Source: JACMQX01 sp040385105 (GTDB lineage Bacteria > Pseudomonadota > Gammaproteobacteria > Burkholderiales > Burkholderiaceae_C). From it: DNA of 64,000 nt. The stretch is from contig JAZKHY010000061.1 of the NCBI GenBank assembly GCA_040385105.1, forward strand, positions 62,001-126,000, read 5' to 3'. The notes beneath the pieces are model-generated. The model was not told the origin of the DNA. It saw nothing but the letters and a program-made list of their open reading frames with translations, and did no database searches. The stretch's first letter is position 1; the number at the start of each line of letters is the position of its first letter. A program made the translations under genes and the position numbers. Below, piece by piece: positions 44,966 through 52,764 of this stretch.

Positions 44966-45931
44966 CTATTCAGCCTTCACCCGCCCCGCGGCGACCATCT
45001 GGCGCATGAATTCGTTTTCATTGCGCATGAGCCGCTCGTATTCCTGGCCCGGCATGAAATGCACCGACGAGCCAAGCTTGGTGATGCCGCCGGCAAACCG
45101 CGCGTCTTCTGCGGCGGCGCTGCCGGCCTTCTGCAGTGCGGCAATCACGGCATCGGGCGTGCCCTGCGGCGCGGCGATGCCCAGGTAGGTCGTCACGTCG
45201 AAAGGCTCGGCGCCGAGCGTTGATACCTGCGGTACACCCGGCAGCAACGCGAGCGGCGCGCCAAAGACAGCCAGCGGCACCAGGTCCCCCGAGTCGATGA
45301 AGGGTTTGGAGGTGGAGATCTGGTCCGCCGCGACCTCGATCTGCCCGGCCAGCATGTCCTGCAGCATGGGACCCGAGCCGCGGTAGGCAACTGCATTGAA
45401 ACGAACCTGGCCGACGGCTTCCAGGTTCAGCAGGGCCAGGTGGTTGGGCGTGCCCAGGCCGCTGTAGCCCATGGAGATGGTGCCGGGGGACGCCTTGGCG
45501 CCCTGGACAAGGTCGGCCAGCGACTTGAACTTGCTGCCCTTCTTCACGACGAGGACCAGCGGCGTTTTGCTGACCAGGGCCACGGGCTTGATGCTGGCCG
45601 GCGTGTAGCCCACCTTGACCAGATGGGGCGTGACAGACAGTACGCTGGGCGCCGAGAACAGCAGCGTGTGGCCATCAGCGCGCGAGCCGATGACATGCAT
45701 CGCGCCGATCGAGCCGCCGCCCCCTGCCTTGTTGTCAACCACCACCGACTGGCCGAGAGTCCGGGTGAGCGCGTCCGCGAAGAGGCGCGCGGTCAGGTCG
45801 GCGTTGCCGCCGGCGGCATACGGCACCAGCAGGGTGACGGGGCGTGAAGGAAAGGCCTGGGCCAGCGCGGCGCCGGCGGCCGGCGCGGTGGCCAGCATGG
45901 CGGCCGCGCGCAAGAGTTCTCTGCGATTCAT
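44966..45931 (-). CDS. Bug/TctC-type receptor
   Basis: Periplasmic solute-binding protein of 321 residues. The N terminus MNRRELLRAAAMLATAPAAGAALAQ resembles a signal peptide with an RR pair. Mature part: FPSRPVTLLVPYAAGGNADLTARLFADALTRTLGQSVVVDNKAGGGG and YRGSGPMLQDMLAGQIEVAAD, both diagnostic of the Bug family. Start 45931 preferred over 45937 because AGGA then sits 7 nt upstream. Downstream of the cupin gene on the same strand (40 bp), and convergent with the CoA transferase gene. No transporter membrane genes nearby. Confidence 0.9.
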   Translation of the reverse strand: MNRRELLRAAAMLATAPAAGAALAQAFPSRPVTLLVPYAAGGNADLTARLFADALTRTLGQSVVVDNKAGGGGSIGAMHVIGSRADGHTLLFSAPSVLSVTPHLVKVGYTPASIKPVALVSKTPLVLVVKKGSKFKSLADLVQGAKASPGTISMGYSGLGTPNHLALLNLEAVGQVRFNAVAYRGSGPMLQDMLAGQIEVAADQISTSKPFIDSGDLVPLAVFGAPLALLPGVPQVSTLGAEPFDVTTYLGIAAPQGTPDAVIAALQKAGSAAAEDARFAGGITKLGSSVHFMPGQEYERLMRNENEFMRQMVAAGRVKAE

Positions 45932-45971
45932 GATCATGTCCTTTCGGGTCGGGTGTGTGCGGGATTGCGGT

Positions 45972-46487
45972 TCAGTCCGGTGCAAAGAAAGCCCCGGCTT
46001 TGAATACGGTGGGCTGCGAGGCGACGCCGTTCTTCTGCGCATCGCCCGCGGCGTAGTTGCCTTGCGGGTCTGCGCGGCTTTTCAGGGCCTCGTTCGGGAT
46101 GTTGAATTTGGGATGCAGGTCGGACGAGTCAGCAACGGTGGCCGCGCCGACGCGGAACATCACCAGGTTGCCTGCGGATTCGTCAGCATGAAAGCGGTAT
46201 TTGATGCCGCGCGGAACCATGACGCCATCAAAAGCGCCAACGTCCGTGGTGCTGCCGTCGCCAAAGTGGAACGTGGCCCGGCCCTGCAGGATGAGGAAGA
46301 CATGGTCCTCGATCTCATGGCTGTGCAGGGCGTTCTCGCCGCCGCCTGAATAGACCTTGGAGTGGGCCCACAGCATGGGCGCCAGGCCCAGCAGCTCCAT
46401 GGTGGCGCCGCCTTCCAGCAGCGGCAGGTTGCGCATGGAGAACTTCAGCCGCGCGGCGGCGGGCGGGGTGTCGGCGAGGTTGGTCAC
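45972..46487 (-). CDS. cupin domain protein
   Basis: Protein of 171 residues with a single beta-barrel cupin. The metal-binding motif is ENALHSHEIEDHVFLILQGRATFHFG (His-x-His and Glu, then a later His/Arg region VPRGIKYRFHADE). Could be a small isomerase, dioxygenase or sensor; the substrate is not evident. GTG start at 46487 with AAGGA 9 nt upstream. First gene of a leftward pair with a Bug receptor, downstream of operator sites 5 and 6, so part of the GntR-controlled cluster. Confidence 0.82.
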   Translation of the reverse strand: MTNLADTPPAAARLKFSMRNLPLLEGGATMELLGLAPMLWAHSKVYSGGGENALHSHEIEDHVFLILQGRATFHFGDGSTTDVGAFDGVMVPRGIKYRFHADESAGNLVMFRVGAATVADSSDLHPKFNIPNEALKSRADPQGNYAAGDAQKNGVASQPTVFKAGAFFAPD

Positions 46488-46525
46488 TGTCTGGTCCTTG
46501 GGCAGATGCCTGAGTCTGGAATTTG

Positions 46526-46537
46526 TTGTACGTACAA
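46526..46537. promoter_or_regulatory. candidate GntR operator, site 5
   Basis: TTGTACGTACAA, a perfect 12-bp palindrome, in the cupin promoter region, 38 bp before the GTG. This copy matches the consensus exactly. Confidence 0.75.
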
Positions 46538-46595
46538 ATATTGATGCTAACAGCGCAAGAGATTATGTTGATAAGGGTTTTCACCTGTCTTGAAG

Positions 46596-46607
46596 TTGTA
46601 CGAATCT
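46596..46607. promoter_or_regulatory. candidate GntR operator, site 6 (degenerate)
   Basis: TTGTACGAATCT: the left half is perfect, the right half decayed. It lies 34 bp downstream of the CitE-like gene's end, upstream of the cupin. Probably a weak or half site. Confidence 0.35.
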
Positions 46608-46641
46608 ATTGGCAGAGCCGGGCAGGCCGTTTGCCGCGCCG

Positions 46642-47445
46642 TCACGGCCCCTGCCTCCCGAGGATGGCCCGCGCGCGGTCGATCACCGGCTTGTCAACCA
46701 GCCGGCCCTCGTAGGTGAAGGCGCCTGAGTCGTGGTTGCGGGCGGCGTCGACCACGCCGGACGCCCACGCAAGCGAGCGGGCGTCGGGCATGAATGCCGC
46801 CTTCACCGGTCCGACCTGTGCGGGGTGGATGCACAGCTTCCCGCCAAAACCCAGGCGGCGTGCGCGCAGGGCGTCGCGGCTTGCCTGCGCCGCATCTGTT
46901 GCATCCAGGGTGACGCCGTCCACGGGAGCGTCGATGCCCGCAAGCCGGCTTGCGAGCACCAGGTGGGACCGGGCAAAAAGGAGTTCCGCGTCATCGCCTT
47001 CAATGCCAAGGTCGAGCTGGAAGTCCACCGAGCCGAAGGCCAGGCGCTGCACACTGGCGCAGGCTGCCAGCGTCGTGGCTGCTGCCAGGCCGCGGGCTGT
47101 CTCCACCACCGGTATCAGCGCGGTCGCGTCGTCGAGCGCGGAGCGGACCTGCGCGAGGGAATGGGTGTCCTCGGCCTTGGGAAGCATCACCGCAGAAACG
47201 CCAGGCAGGGTCAGCAGGCGGCAGTCTTCGGCAAACCAGCGGGACTCGCTCCCGTTGATGCGCACACATGCGCGAATGCCGTCAGCCGCAAGGGCGCGCG
47301 CCACATGTTCGCGGGCCGACGCCTTGCTGTCCGGTGCAACTGCATCTTCCAGGTCCAGGACCACCATGTCGGCGCCGCTTGCAAGGGCTTTGCGGAATCG
47401 CTCCGGCCTGTCGCCGGGGACGAAGAGATAGGTGGCAGGGAGCAT
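46642..47445 (-). CDS. HpcH/HpaI aldolase / CitE-like lyase
   Basis: TIM-barrel Mg-dependent enzyme of 267 residues related to citrate lyase beta, malyl-CoA lyase and citramalyl-CoA lyase. Features: YLFVPGDRPERFRKALASGADMVVLDLEDAVAPDSKASAREHVA, VMLPKAED, PVVETARGLAAA, LAFGSVDFQLDLG and GFGGKLCIHPAQV. These carry the Mg and CoA-ester residues. Start at 47445; 13 upstream codons are open but cross operator site 7. With the CoA transferases, acyl-CoA dehydrogenase and hydratase, it would supply the C-C cleavage of a beta-hydroxyacyl-CoA. Confidence 0.88.
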   Translation of the reverse strand: MLPATYLFVPGDRPERFRKALASGADMVVLDLEDAVAPDSKASAREHVARALAADGIRACVRINGSESRWFAEDCRLLTLPGVSAVMLPKAEDTHSLAQVRSALDDATALIPVVETARGLAAATTLAACASVQRLAFGSVDFQLDLGIEGDDAELLFARSHLVLASRLAGIDAPVDGVTLDATDAAQASRDALRARRLGFGGKLCIHPAQVGPVKAAFMPDARSLAWASGVVDAARNHDSGAFTYEGRLVDKPVIDRARAILGRQGP

Positions 47446-47459
47446 GATCGGTTGATTGT

Positions 47460-47471
47460 TTGTACGAACAA
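47460..47471. promoter_or_regulatory. candidate GntR operator, site 7
   Basis: TTGTACGAACAA, the same variant as site 2, 14 bp before the CitE-like start codon on the minus strand. Confidence 0.7.
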
Positions 47472-47526
47472 ATAGAAATAACACCCTGATTTCTTGGGAA
47501 TTGAAAGAGCGCTTATGAGGAAAAAA

Positions 47527-47556
47527 TTGACGAATGCGATTCTATCGAATTATCAT
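47527..47556 (+). promoter_or_regulatory. sigma70-like promoter of the Bug gene at 47634
   Basis: TTGACG (47527-47532), 18-bp spacer, TATCAT (47551-47556), followed 2 bp later by operator site 8. Same layout as the aldehyde dehydrogenase promoter. Confidence 0.55.
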
Positions 47557-47558
47557 AG

Positions 47559-47570
47559 TTGTTCGTACAA
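47559..47570. promoter_or_regulatory. candidate GntR operator, site 8
   Basis: TTGTTCGTACAA, the mirror image of the site 2/7 variant, just downstream of the -10 box and 63 bp before the Bug ATG. Confidence 0.65.
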
Positions 47571-47633
47571 ATAATTCAACACGATGCTTGCGGAGTCCAG
47601 CGCCGCTTGCAAGCCTGCTCCAGGAGACCTGCC

Positions 47634-48590
47634 ATGAAGTTGTTGCGCCGAGCCTTTTTCCCCGTTCTTGCGGCAACGGTTGCCTGCGCTGCGCAGGCTG
47701 AAACCTTTCCATCCAGGCCCGTGAAAATCATCGTGGCCTTCGGGCCTGGCAGCGGCGGGGACATCCTTGCGCGCATGCTGGCCCAGTACCTGCAGCCCGA
47801 GCTCAACACGCCGGTGGTCGTGGAGAACAAGGTGGGCGCGCTGGGCCAGATCGCGACGCTCGCGCTCGCCAAGGCGCCGCCGGACGGCTACACGCTCGGG
47901 ATGGGCAGTTCATCCACCCACTCAACGGCCGCTTTCCTCACGCGCAACCTTCCCTATGACCCGGTCAAGGACTTCACGGCGGTGGCTGGCCTCAACAACT
48001 ACACCTTCGTCCTGCTGGTTGCAGCCACGTCGCCCGCGAAGTCGCCGCCGGAACTCGTGGCGCACCTGCGCCGCAAGGGGGCAGCCTTCTACGGCTACGG
48101 GAATGCCTCCGGTCGGGTCGGTGCAGCGCACTTCCGCCGCCTGGCCCGGCTTGACGCCACAGAGGTCGCCTACAAGAGCTCCCCCGATGCGCTGACCGAC
48201 CTGGCTGCGGGGCGGGTTGATTTCCTGTTCACCGACTGGGGTTCTGCCCGGCCGTTTGTCGAGTCCGGGCGGCTTCGCGCCATTGGCGTGATGGCCGATG
48301 AGCGCTCACCCGTGCTGCCCGACCTGCCGGCAACAGGCGAGTCGTATCCCGGCTTCAACTTTGCCAACTGGGGTGGCTTGCTCGCCCCGGCGGGGACGCC
48401 TGCGGATGTGGTCGGCAAGCTCAATGCCGCGCTGGTGAAGGTGCTGAACAGGCCTGACGTGCGACAGCGCATGGCGTCCATGGGACTGGAGGTGAAGCCC
48501 GGCACTCCGAAGGAGCTCGCCGAGCTGGTTGCGGAGCAACAGCGGGCCTGGGGTGCAGCAATCCAGCAGGCGGGCATCCAGCCGGAATAG
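47634..48590 (+). CDS. Bug/TctC-type receptor
   Basis: Periplasmic solute-binding protein of 318 residues. Signal peptide about 1-21 (MKLLRRAFFPVLAATVACAAQA). Bug signature ETFPSRPVKIIVAFGPGSGGDILARMLAQYLQPELNTPVVVENKVGA. Start at 47634 is supported by AGGAG 7 nt upstream; the long upstream open frame crosses operator site 8. Third Bug receptor of the GntR cluster, divergent from the CitE-like gene. May bind a different stereoisomer or related acid. Confidence 0.9.
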   Translation: MKLLRRAFFPVLAATVACAAQAETFPSRPVKIIVAFGPGSGGDILARMLAQYLQPELNTPVVVENKVGALGQIATLALAKAPPDGYTLGMGSSSTHSTAAFLTRNLPYDPVKDFTAVAGLNNYTFVLLVAATSPAKSPPELVAHLRRKGAAFYGYGNASGRVGAAHFRRLARLDATEVAYKSSPDALTDLAAGRVDFLFTDWGSARPFVESGRLRAIGVMADERSPVLPDLPATGESYPGFNFANWGGLLAPAGTPADVVGKLNAALVKVLNRPDVRQRMASMGLEVKPGTPKELAELVAEQQRAWGAAIQQAGIQPE

Positions 48591-48647
48591 GAGAGGACTT
48601 TCACGGCCTTCCCGGTGGAATCACTTCCCCGGGGTGCGAATGCGAAA

Positions 48648-48663
48648 GTTCAATATGTGAAAC
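48648..48663. promoter_or_regulatory. candidate IclR operator, copy A
   Basis: GTTCAATATGTGAAAC in a non-coding gap, 103 bp upstream of the first TRAP receptor gene. Half sites TTCA / TGAA are separated by 5 bp. Recurs at 54618 and 55880. Confidence 0.5.
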
Positions 48664-48766
48664 GCGGATGGGGCCGAGCCTTCTCTGCAAAGAAGGGCGC
48701 CGCTAACGTAGCCGCATCCCGTCCCGCAATGCCGCGGGATCGGGCATGAATAACCAGGAGACAGAC

Positions 48767-49792
48767 ATGTTGAAGATGAAAAAATTCACGCGGCCCAATG
48801 GCGCCGCCGGCTTGATGCAGCGCTTCGCCGCCGCCGGCCTGCTGGCAACTGCTGTGCTGGCAGCCGCACCGGCCACCGCTGCAGACAACTGGCGCGCCTA
48901 CACCTACAACGCAGTTGCGACAGTGACCGCGGTGAAGGGCCTCAACTCCTTGCTGGAAGCCATCCAGAAGGAAACCCAGGGGCAGCTCAACGTGCGGCTG
49001 AACCTCGGCGGCACGCTGCCGATTGCAGCCACCAACATCACGCAGGCGGTGAGCGACAACATCGTGCAGATGGGCGACGACGCGTTCTTCGTGGGCAGCG
49101 TCCCTGTGGGCGGTGTGGTGCGCCTGCCGATGCTGTTCCCGGCCCGGGCCGACTTCGAGAAGGCCTGGGACATCGAAGCGCCGTACCTGCGCGCCGAATA
49201 CGACAAGAAGAACATCGTGCTGCTGGGCCGCTACATCTTCCCGGAAAACGTGATGTGGTCCAAGAAGAAGCTGACCTCGCTGGCCGACATCGCCGGCCAG
49301 AAGATCCGCGTGATCTCGCCCGAGCAGGCCGAGTTCATCAAGCTGCTTGGCGGTATCCCGGTGACACTGGGCACGGCGGAAGTGGCGGCCGGCATCGACC
49401 GCGGCGTGATCGACGGCGCGCTCACCGCCAGCTCCGGCTACGGCTATGTGTGGCGCGACCTGCTCAAGTACAGCTACCGGCTGAACGTGAGCTTCGTGGA
49501 CTCACTCATCCTGGTGAACAAGAGTGCATGGGAGCAGTTGCCTGCGGCCACGCGCACCAAGGTCCAGGCACTGGTGACAGAGCACACCGGCAAGATCTCG
49601 GCCGCCATGGCTGCGGAGGACGACGAGCTGACGCGCAAGCTGGCCGCAGGCGGCATGGTGGTGACGACGCCCACCGCCGCTGAAATGGCCGAGGCTGAAA
49701 AGCGCATCGCCCCGTACTGGAAGGAGTGGGGCGAGAAGCGGCCCGCCGCCAACGAGGCGCTGCTGAAGGCCCGCGCGGCAACGGGGCGCTGA
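48767..49792 (+). CDS. TRAP transporter substrate-binding protein (DctP family)
   Basis: Periplasmic receptor of 341 residues for a carboxylate. Signal peptide about 1-37 (hydrophobic FAAAGLLATAVLAAAPATAA). Conserved DctP features: GQKIRVISPEQAEFIKLLGGIPVTLGTAEVAAGIDRGVIDGALTA with the carboxylate-binding Arg region. ATG at 48767 has AGGAGA 6 nt upstream; 7 upstream codons are also open. First gene of an operon with DctQ (adjacent), DctM, a second DctP and an SMP-30 lactonase. Confidence 0.9.
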   Translation: MLKMKKFTRPNGAAGLMQRFAAAGLLATAVLAAAPATAADNWRAYTYNAVATVTAVKGLNSLLEAIQKETQGQLNVRLNLGGTLPIAATNITQAVSDNIVQMGDDAFFVGSVPVGGVVRLPMLFPARADFEKAWDIEAPYLRAEYDKKNIVLLGRYIFPENVMWSKKKLTSLADIAGQKIRVISPEQAEFIKLLGGIPVTLGTAEVAAGIDRGVIDGALTASSGYGYVWRDLLKYSYRLNVSFVDSLILVNKSAWEQLPAATRTKVQALVTEHTGKISAAMAAEDDELTRKLAAGGMVVTTPTAAEMAEAEKRIAPYWKEWGEKRPAANEALLKARAATGR

Positions 49793-50362
49793 ATGTCTGC
49801 TGACGCGAACATGCGGGGCGCTGGGCGCCTGCCCGACGCCGGCATCGAGCTGGACAGCGAGGACGCCGACGCTTTCAGCCCCGATGAAGACCTGCCTGCC
49901 AGGCTGGGCCGCTGGGTTTCGCAGGCCATGGTGGTCGGCCTGGTGGTGATGATGGGGGCGGAGATGCTGGTCCGGTCGGCCTTTGGCTGGTCGATCCAGT
50001 TCAGCAACGAGATCGGCGGGTATGCGCTGGTGGCGATCACCTTCCTGTCGCTTGCTTCTGGGCAGTACCTGCATGCCTACCACCGCGTGCATTTCCTGGA
50101 GCACCGGCTGGGCCCGGCGGGGCGGGCACGGTTGCGCCTGGTGTTCGACCTGCTGGCCACGCTGGTTACGCTGGTGTTGCTGGCAGAGCTGGTGCGCTTT
50201 GAGTGGATCACCTGGAAGTCCGGCGACGTTGCAGCGACGAGCCTGATGACGCCGCTGTGGATACCGCGGCTGGCCATGGCGGTGGGTGCTCTCATTCTCG
50301 CGCTGGCAATGCTGCGCACCCTGGCTGCGGACTGGCGCCGGCTGCGCGCCACGTCGTCATGA
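49793..50362 (+). CDS. TRAP transporter small permease (DctQ family)
   Basis: Inner-membrane small subunit of a TRAP transporter, 189 residues. After an acidic cytoplasmic N terminus (about 1-40) come four hydrophobic helices (about 42-62, 78-98, 115-140, 155-180). Family motif VRSAFGWSIQFSNEIGGYALVAITFLSLASGQYLHAYHRVHFLEH. Its ATG directly follows the DctP stop, showing translational coupling. Pairs with the large permease 62 bp downstream. Confidence 0.88.
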   Translation: MSADANMRGAGRLPDAGIELDSEDADAFSPDEDLPARLGRWVSQAMVVGLVVMMGAEMLVRSAFGWSIQFSNEIGGYALVAITFLSLASGQYLHAYHRVHFLEHRLGPAGRARLRLVFDLLATLVTLVLLAELVRFEWITWKSGDVAATSLMTPLWIPRLAMAVGALILALAMLRTLAADWRRLRATSS

Positions 50363-50423
50363 CACCGTCCTGACTCCATCCCGGAGCGGACCCGAATCAC
50401 GCTGGAAGAACAAGGAGCCTGCC

Positions 50424-51728
50424 ATGGGCGGCGAATACCTGATCGTTTTCATTTTCATTCTCTTCATCGGGCTGCTGGCTGCCGGCATGTCGGTGCCGTT
50501 TGCCATCCTGCTGCCAGGTGTGGTGTACCTCTACCTTGTGGGGGGCATTCCCGCGCTGCATGGCCTGGGCCTGACCAGCTGGGGCAGCATGGACAGCTAC
50601 ACGCTCACCTCCATACCGCTGTTTGTGCTGATGGCCGAGATACTGCAGGGCAGCGGCCTGGGCATGCGGGTGTACAGCGGGCTGTCCCAGCTGGTGCGCA
50701 AGGTGCCGGGCGGACTGCTGCAGACCAACATTGCCGGCTGCGCGGTGTTTGCCGCAGTGAGCGGCTCCAGCATCGCAACGGCGGCCTCCATCGGCAAGGT
50801 GGCACTGCCGCAGCTCAAGGCCCGCAACTACGACGTGCGGCTGGCCACCGGCTCGCTCGCGGCCGGCGGTACGCTGGGCATCCTGATACCGCCGTCGATC
50901 GCGATGATCGTCTATGCCACCTTCACCGAGACATCGGTGGCCAAGCTGTTCATGGCGGGCGTGGTGCCGGGCATCCTGCTGACGCTGCTGTTCATGGCCT
51001 ACGTAGCAGTGGCTGCCATCCTCCGCCCCGAGATCGCGCCGCGTGAAACCGGCAAGCTGACGCGACCGATGGTGCTGCGGGCGCTGGTGGACATTGTGCC
51101 GTTCCTCCTGCTGATCCTCGGCATCATGGGCGCCATCTATACCGGGGTCGCCACGCCCACCGAGGCAGCGGCAGCGGGCTGCATCTTCGCGCTGGTGATC
51201 GCACTGCTGTTCGGCGAGCTGTCCTGGCGCGAGTTCCTGGCCTGCCTCAAGCGCTCCACGCTGGCGGTGAGCAACATCCTGTTCATCACCTACGCCGCCT
51301 TCATCTTCTCGTATGCAATGAGCTATGCCGGTGTGGGCGAGGAAATCACCAAATTCATCATCGGCCTCAACCTGAGCAAGGCCGGCTTCTTCCTGGCCCT
51401 GCTGATCCTGTTCACTGCACTGGGTGCGCTGGTCGAGAGCCTGGGCATGATCGTCATCACCGTGCCGCTGCTGTACCCGTTGCTGGCGCCCTACGGCATC
51501 GACCCGGTATGGTTCGGCATCATCGTGGTGGTGTTCATCGAGATGGGGCAGATCACGCCGCCCATCGGCATCAACCTGTTTGTGATCCAGAGCATCGCGC
51601 GCGGTAACCTGTCGGATGTGGTGATGGGCACCATCCCGTTCCACCTGCTGATGTTCGTGCTGCTGGGCATGCTGGTGGTCTGGCCGGAGATTGCGCTGTG
51701 GCTGCCGAACCAGATTTCCGGACGCTGA
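50424..51728 (+). CDS. TRAP transporter large permease (DctM family)
   Basis: Transmembrane channel subunit of the TRAP transporter using a Na+ or H+ gradient. 434 residues with about 12 hydrophobic segments. Family motifs: FAAVSGSSIATAASIGKVALPQL, GTLGILIPPSIAMIVYATFTETSVAKLFMAGVVPG and MGQITPPIGINLFVIQSIA. AAGGAG lies 7 nt before the ATG at 50424. The long open frame upstream overlaps dctQ and is not used. Confidence 0.92.
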   Translation: MGGEYLIVFIFILFIGLLAAGMSVPFAILLPGVVYLYLVGGIPALHGLGLTSWGSMDSYTLTSIPLFVLMAEILQGSGLGMRVYSGLSQLVRKVPGGLLQTNIAGCAVFAAVSGSSIATAASIGKVALPQLKARNYDVRLATGSLAAGGTLGILIPPSIAMIVYATFTETSVAKLFMAGVVPGILLTLLFMAYVAVAAILRPEIAPRETGKLTRPMVLRALVDIVPFLLLILGIMGAIYTGVATPTEAAAAGCIFALVIALLFGELSWREFLACLKRSTLAVSNILFITYAAFIFSYAMSYAGVGEEITKFIIGLNLSKAGFFLALLILFTALGALVESLGMIVITVPLLYPLLAPYGIDPVWFGIIVVVFIEMGQITPPIGINLFVIQSIARGNLSDVVMGTIPFHLLMFVLLGMLVVWPEIALWLPNQISGR

Positions 51729-51739
51729 CGGGCAACGCC

Positions 51740-52750
51740 ATGAATACATCCCTGAACCGCCGGCAGTTCCAGCTCGGCCTGTGCGCAAGCACCCTCGCGT
51801 TGCCCATGCTGGCCCGGGGCCAGGCGAAGCTCCGGCTGGCCGGCGGCTACCCGCTGGACAGCTTTCATACCGTCAACCTGCTGGCGTTTGCCGGCGACGT
51901 GAAAGAGGCCACGTCGGGCCGCATGGACATTGACGTGCGCCCCAACGGCGAATTGCTCAAAGCCGCTGACATGGTGCCGGGCGCAGCCGATGGCCGGGTG
52001 GAGGGCGGTGAGGTCTTCATGGCCACCCTGGCCAAGGAGCACCCGGTCATGGGCATCGACTCATTCCCATTCATCGTGTCCAGCTATGCCGATGCGCGGC
52101 TGCTGTGGGACGCATCGCGCGGCGCTGTTGCCGATGCGCTGGCAAGGCGCGGCCTGGCATTGCTGTTCGCGGTGCCGTGGCCGCCGCTGAATCTGTATGC
52201 CAACCGGCCGATTGCCCGGCCGGAGGACTTCCGCGGGCTGCGCATGCGCCACTACAGCCCGGCCACCCAGCGCATTGCCGAGTTCCTTGGCGCGACGCCC
52301 GTGACCACCTCGATGCAGATGGCTGCCATCGAAAAAGCCATCGCGGCGCGCGAGTTCGACCTGATGCTCACCTCCAGTCTGGCCGGGGTGATCACCAAGG
52401 CGTGGACGTCCATGACGCACTACTATCAGGTCAGCTCCAGTATTCCCAAGAACGTCATCTTCATGCGCAAGGATGTGTTGGACAAGGCCAGTGCCGGTGA
52501 TCGCAAGGCGTTCATGGAGGCCGCGCAGCGCGCCGAGTTGCGCGGCTGGCAGGCCAGCGGGAAGATCAACGCCGAGATGGAGGCGCAGTTGGTCAAGAAC
52601 AGGATTGCCGTTGCCGGGATGGAGCCCGTTGTGCGGCGCTTTCTCGACCGCGCCGGTGAGCGCCTCACACTGGAATGGATGGCGACGGCGCAGCCGGCCG
52701 AGTTGCAGGTGCTGTCAGGTTACATGGCGCAGCGGGTCGCGCGGCGCTGA
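51740..52750 (+). CDS. second TRAP substrate-binding protein (DctP family)
   Basis: Periplasmic receptor of 336 residues. The N terminus MNTSLNRRQFQLGLCASTLALPMLARG contains RRQFQL, a twin-arginine-type export signal. Mature part: LRLAGGYPLDSFHTVNLLAFAGDVKEAT, RPIARPEDFRGLRMRHYSPATQRIAEFLGATPVTTSMQMAAIEKAIAAREFDLMLTS. It lies 11 bp after the DctM gene. Two receptors with one permease pair suggest that two related ligands share one channel. Confidence 0.87.
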   Translation: MNTSLNRRQFQLGLCASTLALPMLARGQAKLRLAGGYPLDSFHTVNLLAFAGDVKEATSGRMDIDVRPNGELLKAADMVPGAADGRVEGGEVFMATLAKEHPVMGIDSFPFIVSSYADARLLWDASRGAVADALARRGLALLFAVPWPPLNLYANRPIARPEDFRGLRMRHYSPATQRIAEFLGATPVTTSMQMAAIEKAIAAREFDLMLTSSLAGVITKAWTSMTHYYQVSSSIPKNVIFMRKDVLDKASAGDRKAFMEAAQRAELRGWQASGKINAEMEAQLVKNRIAVAGMEPVVRRFLDRAGERLTLEWMATAQPAELQVLSGYMAQRVARR

Positions 52751-52764
52751 TTCAAGGAGAAAGA

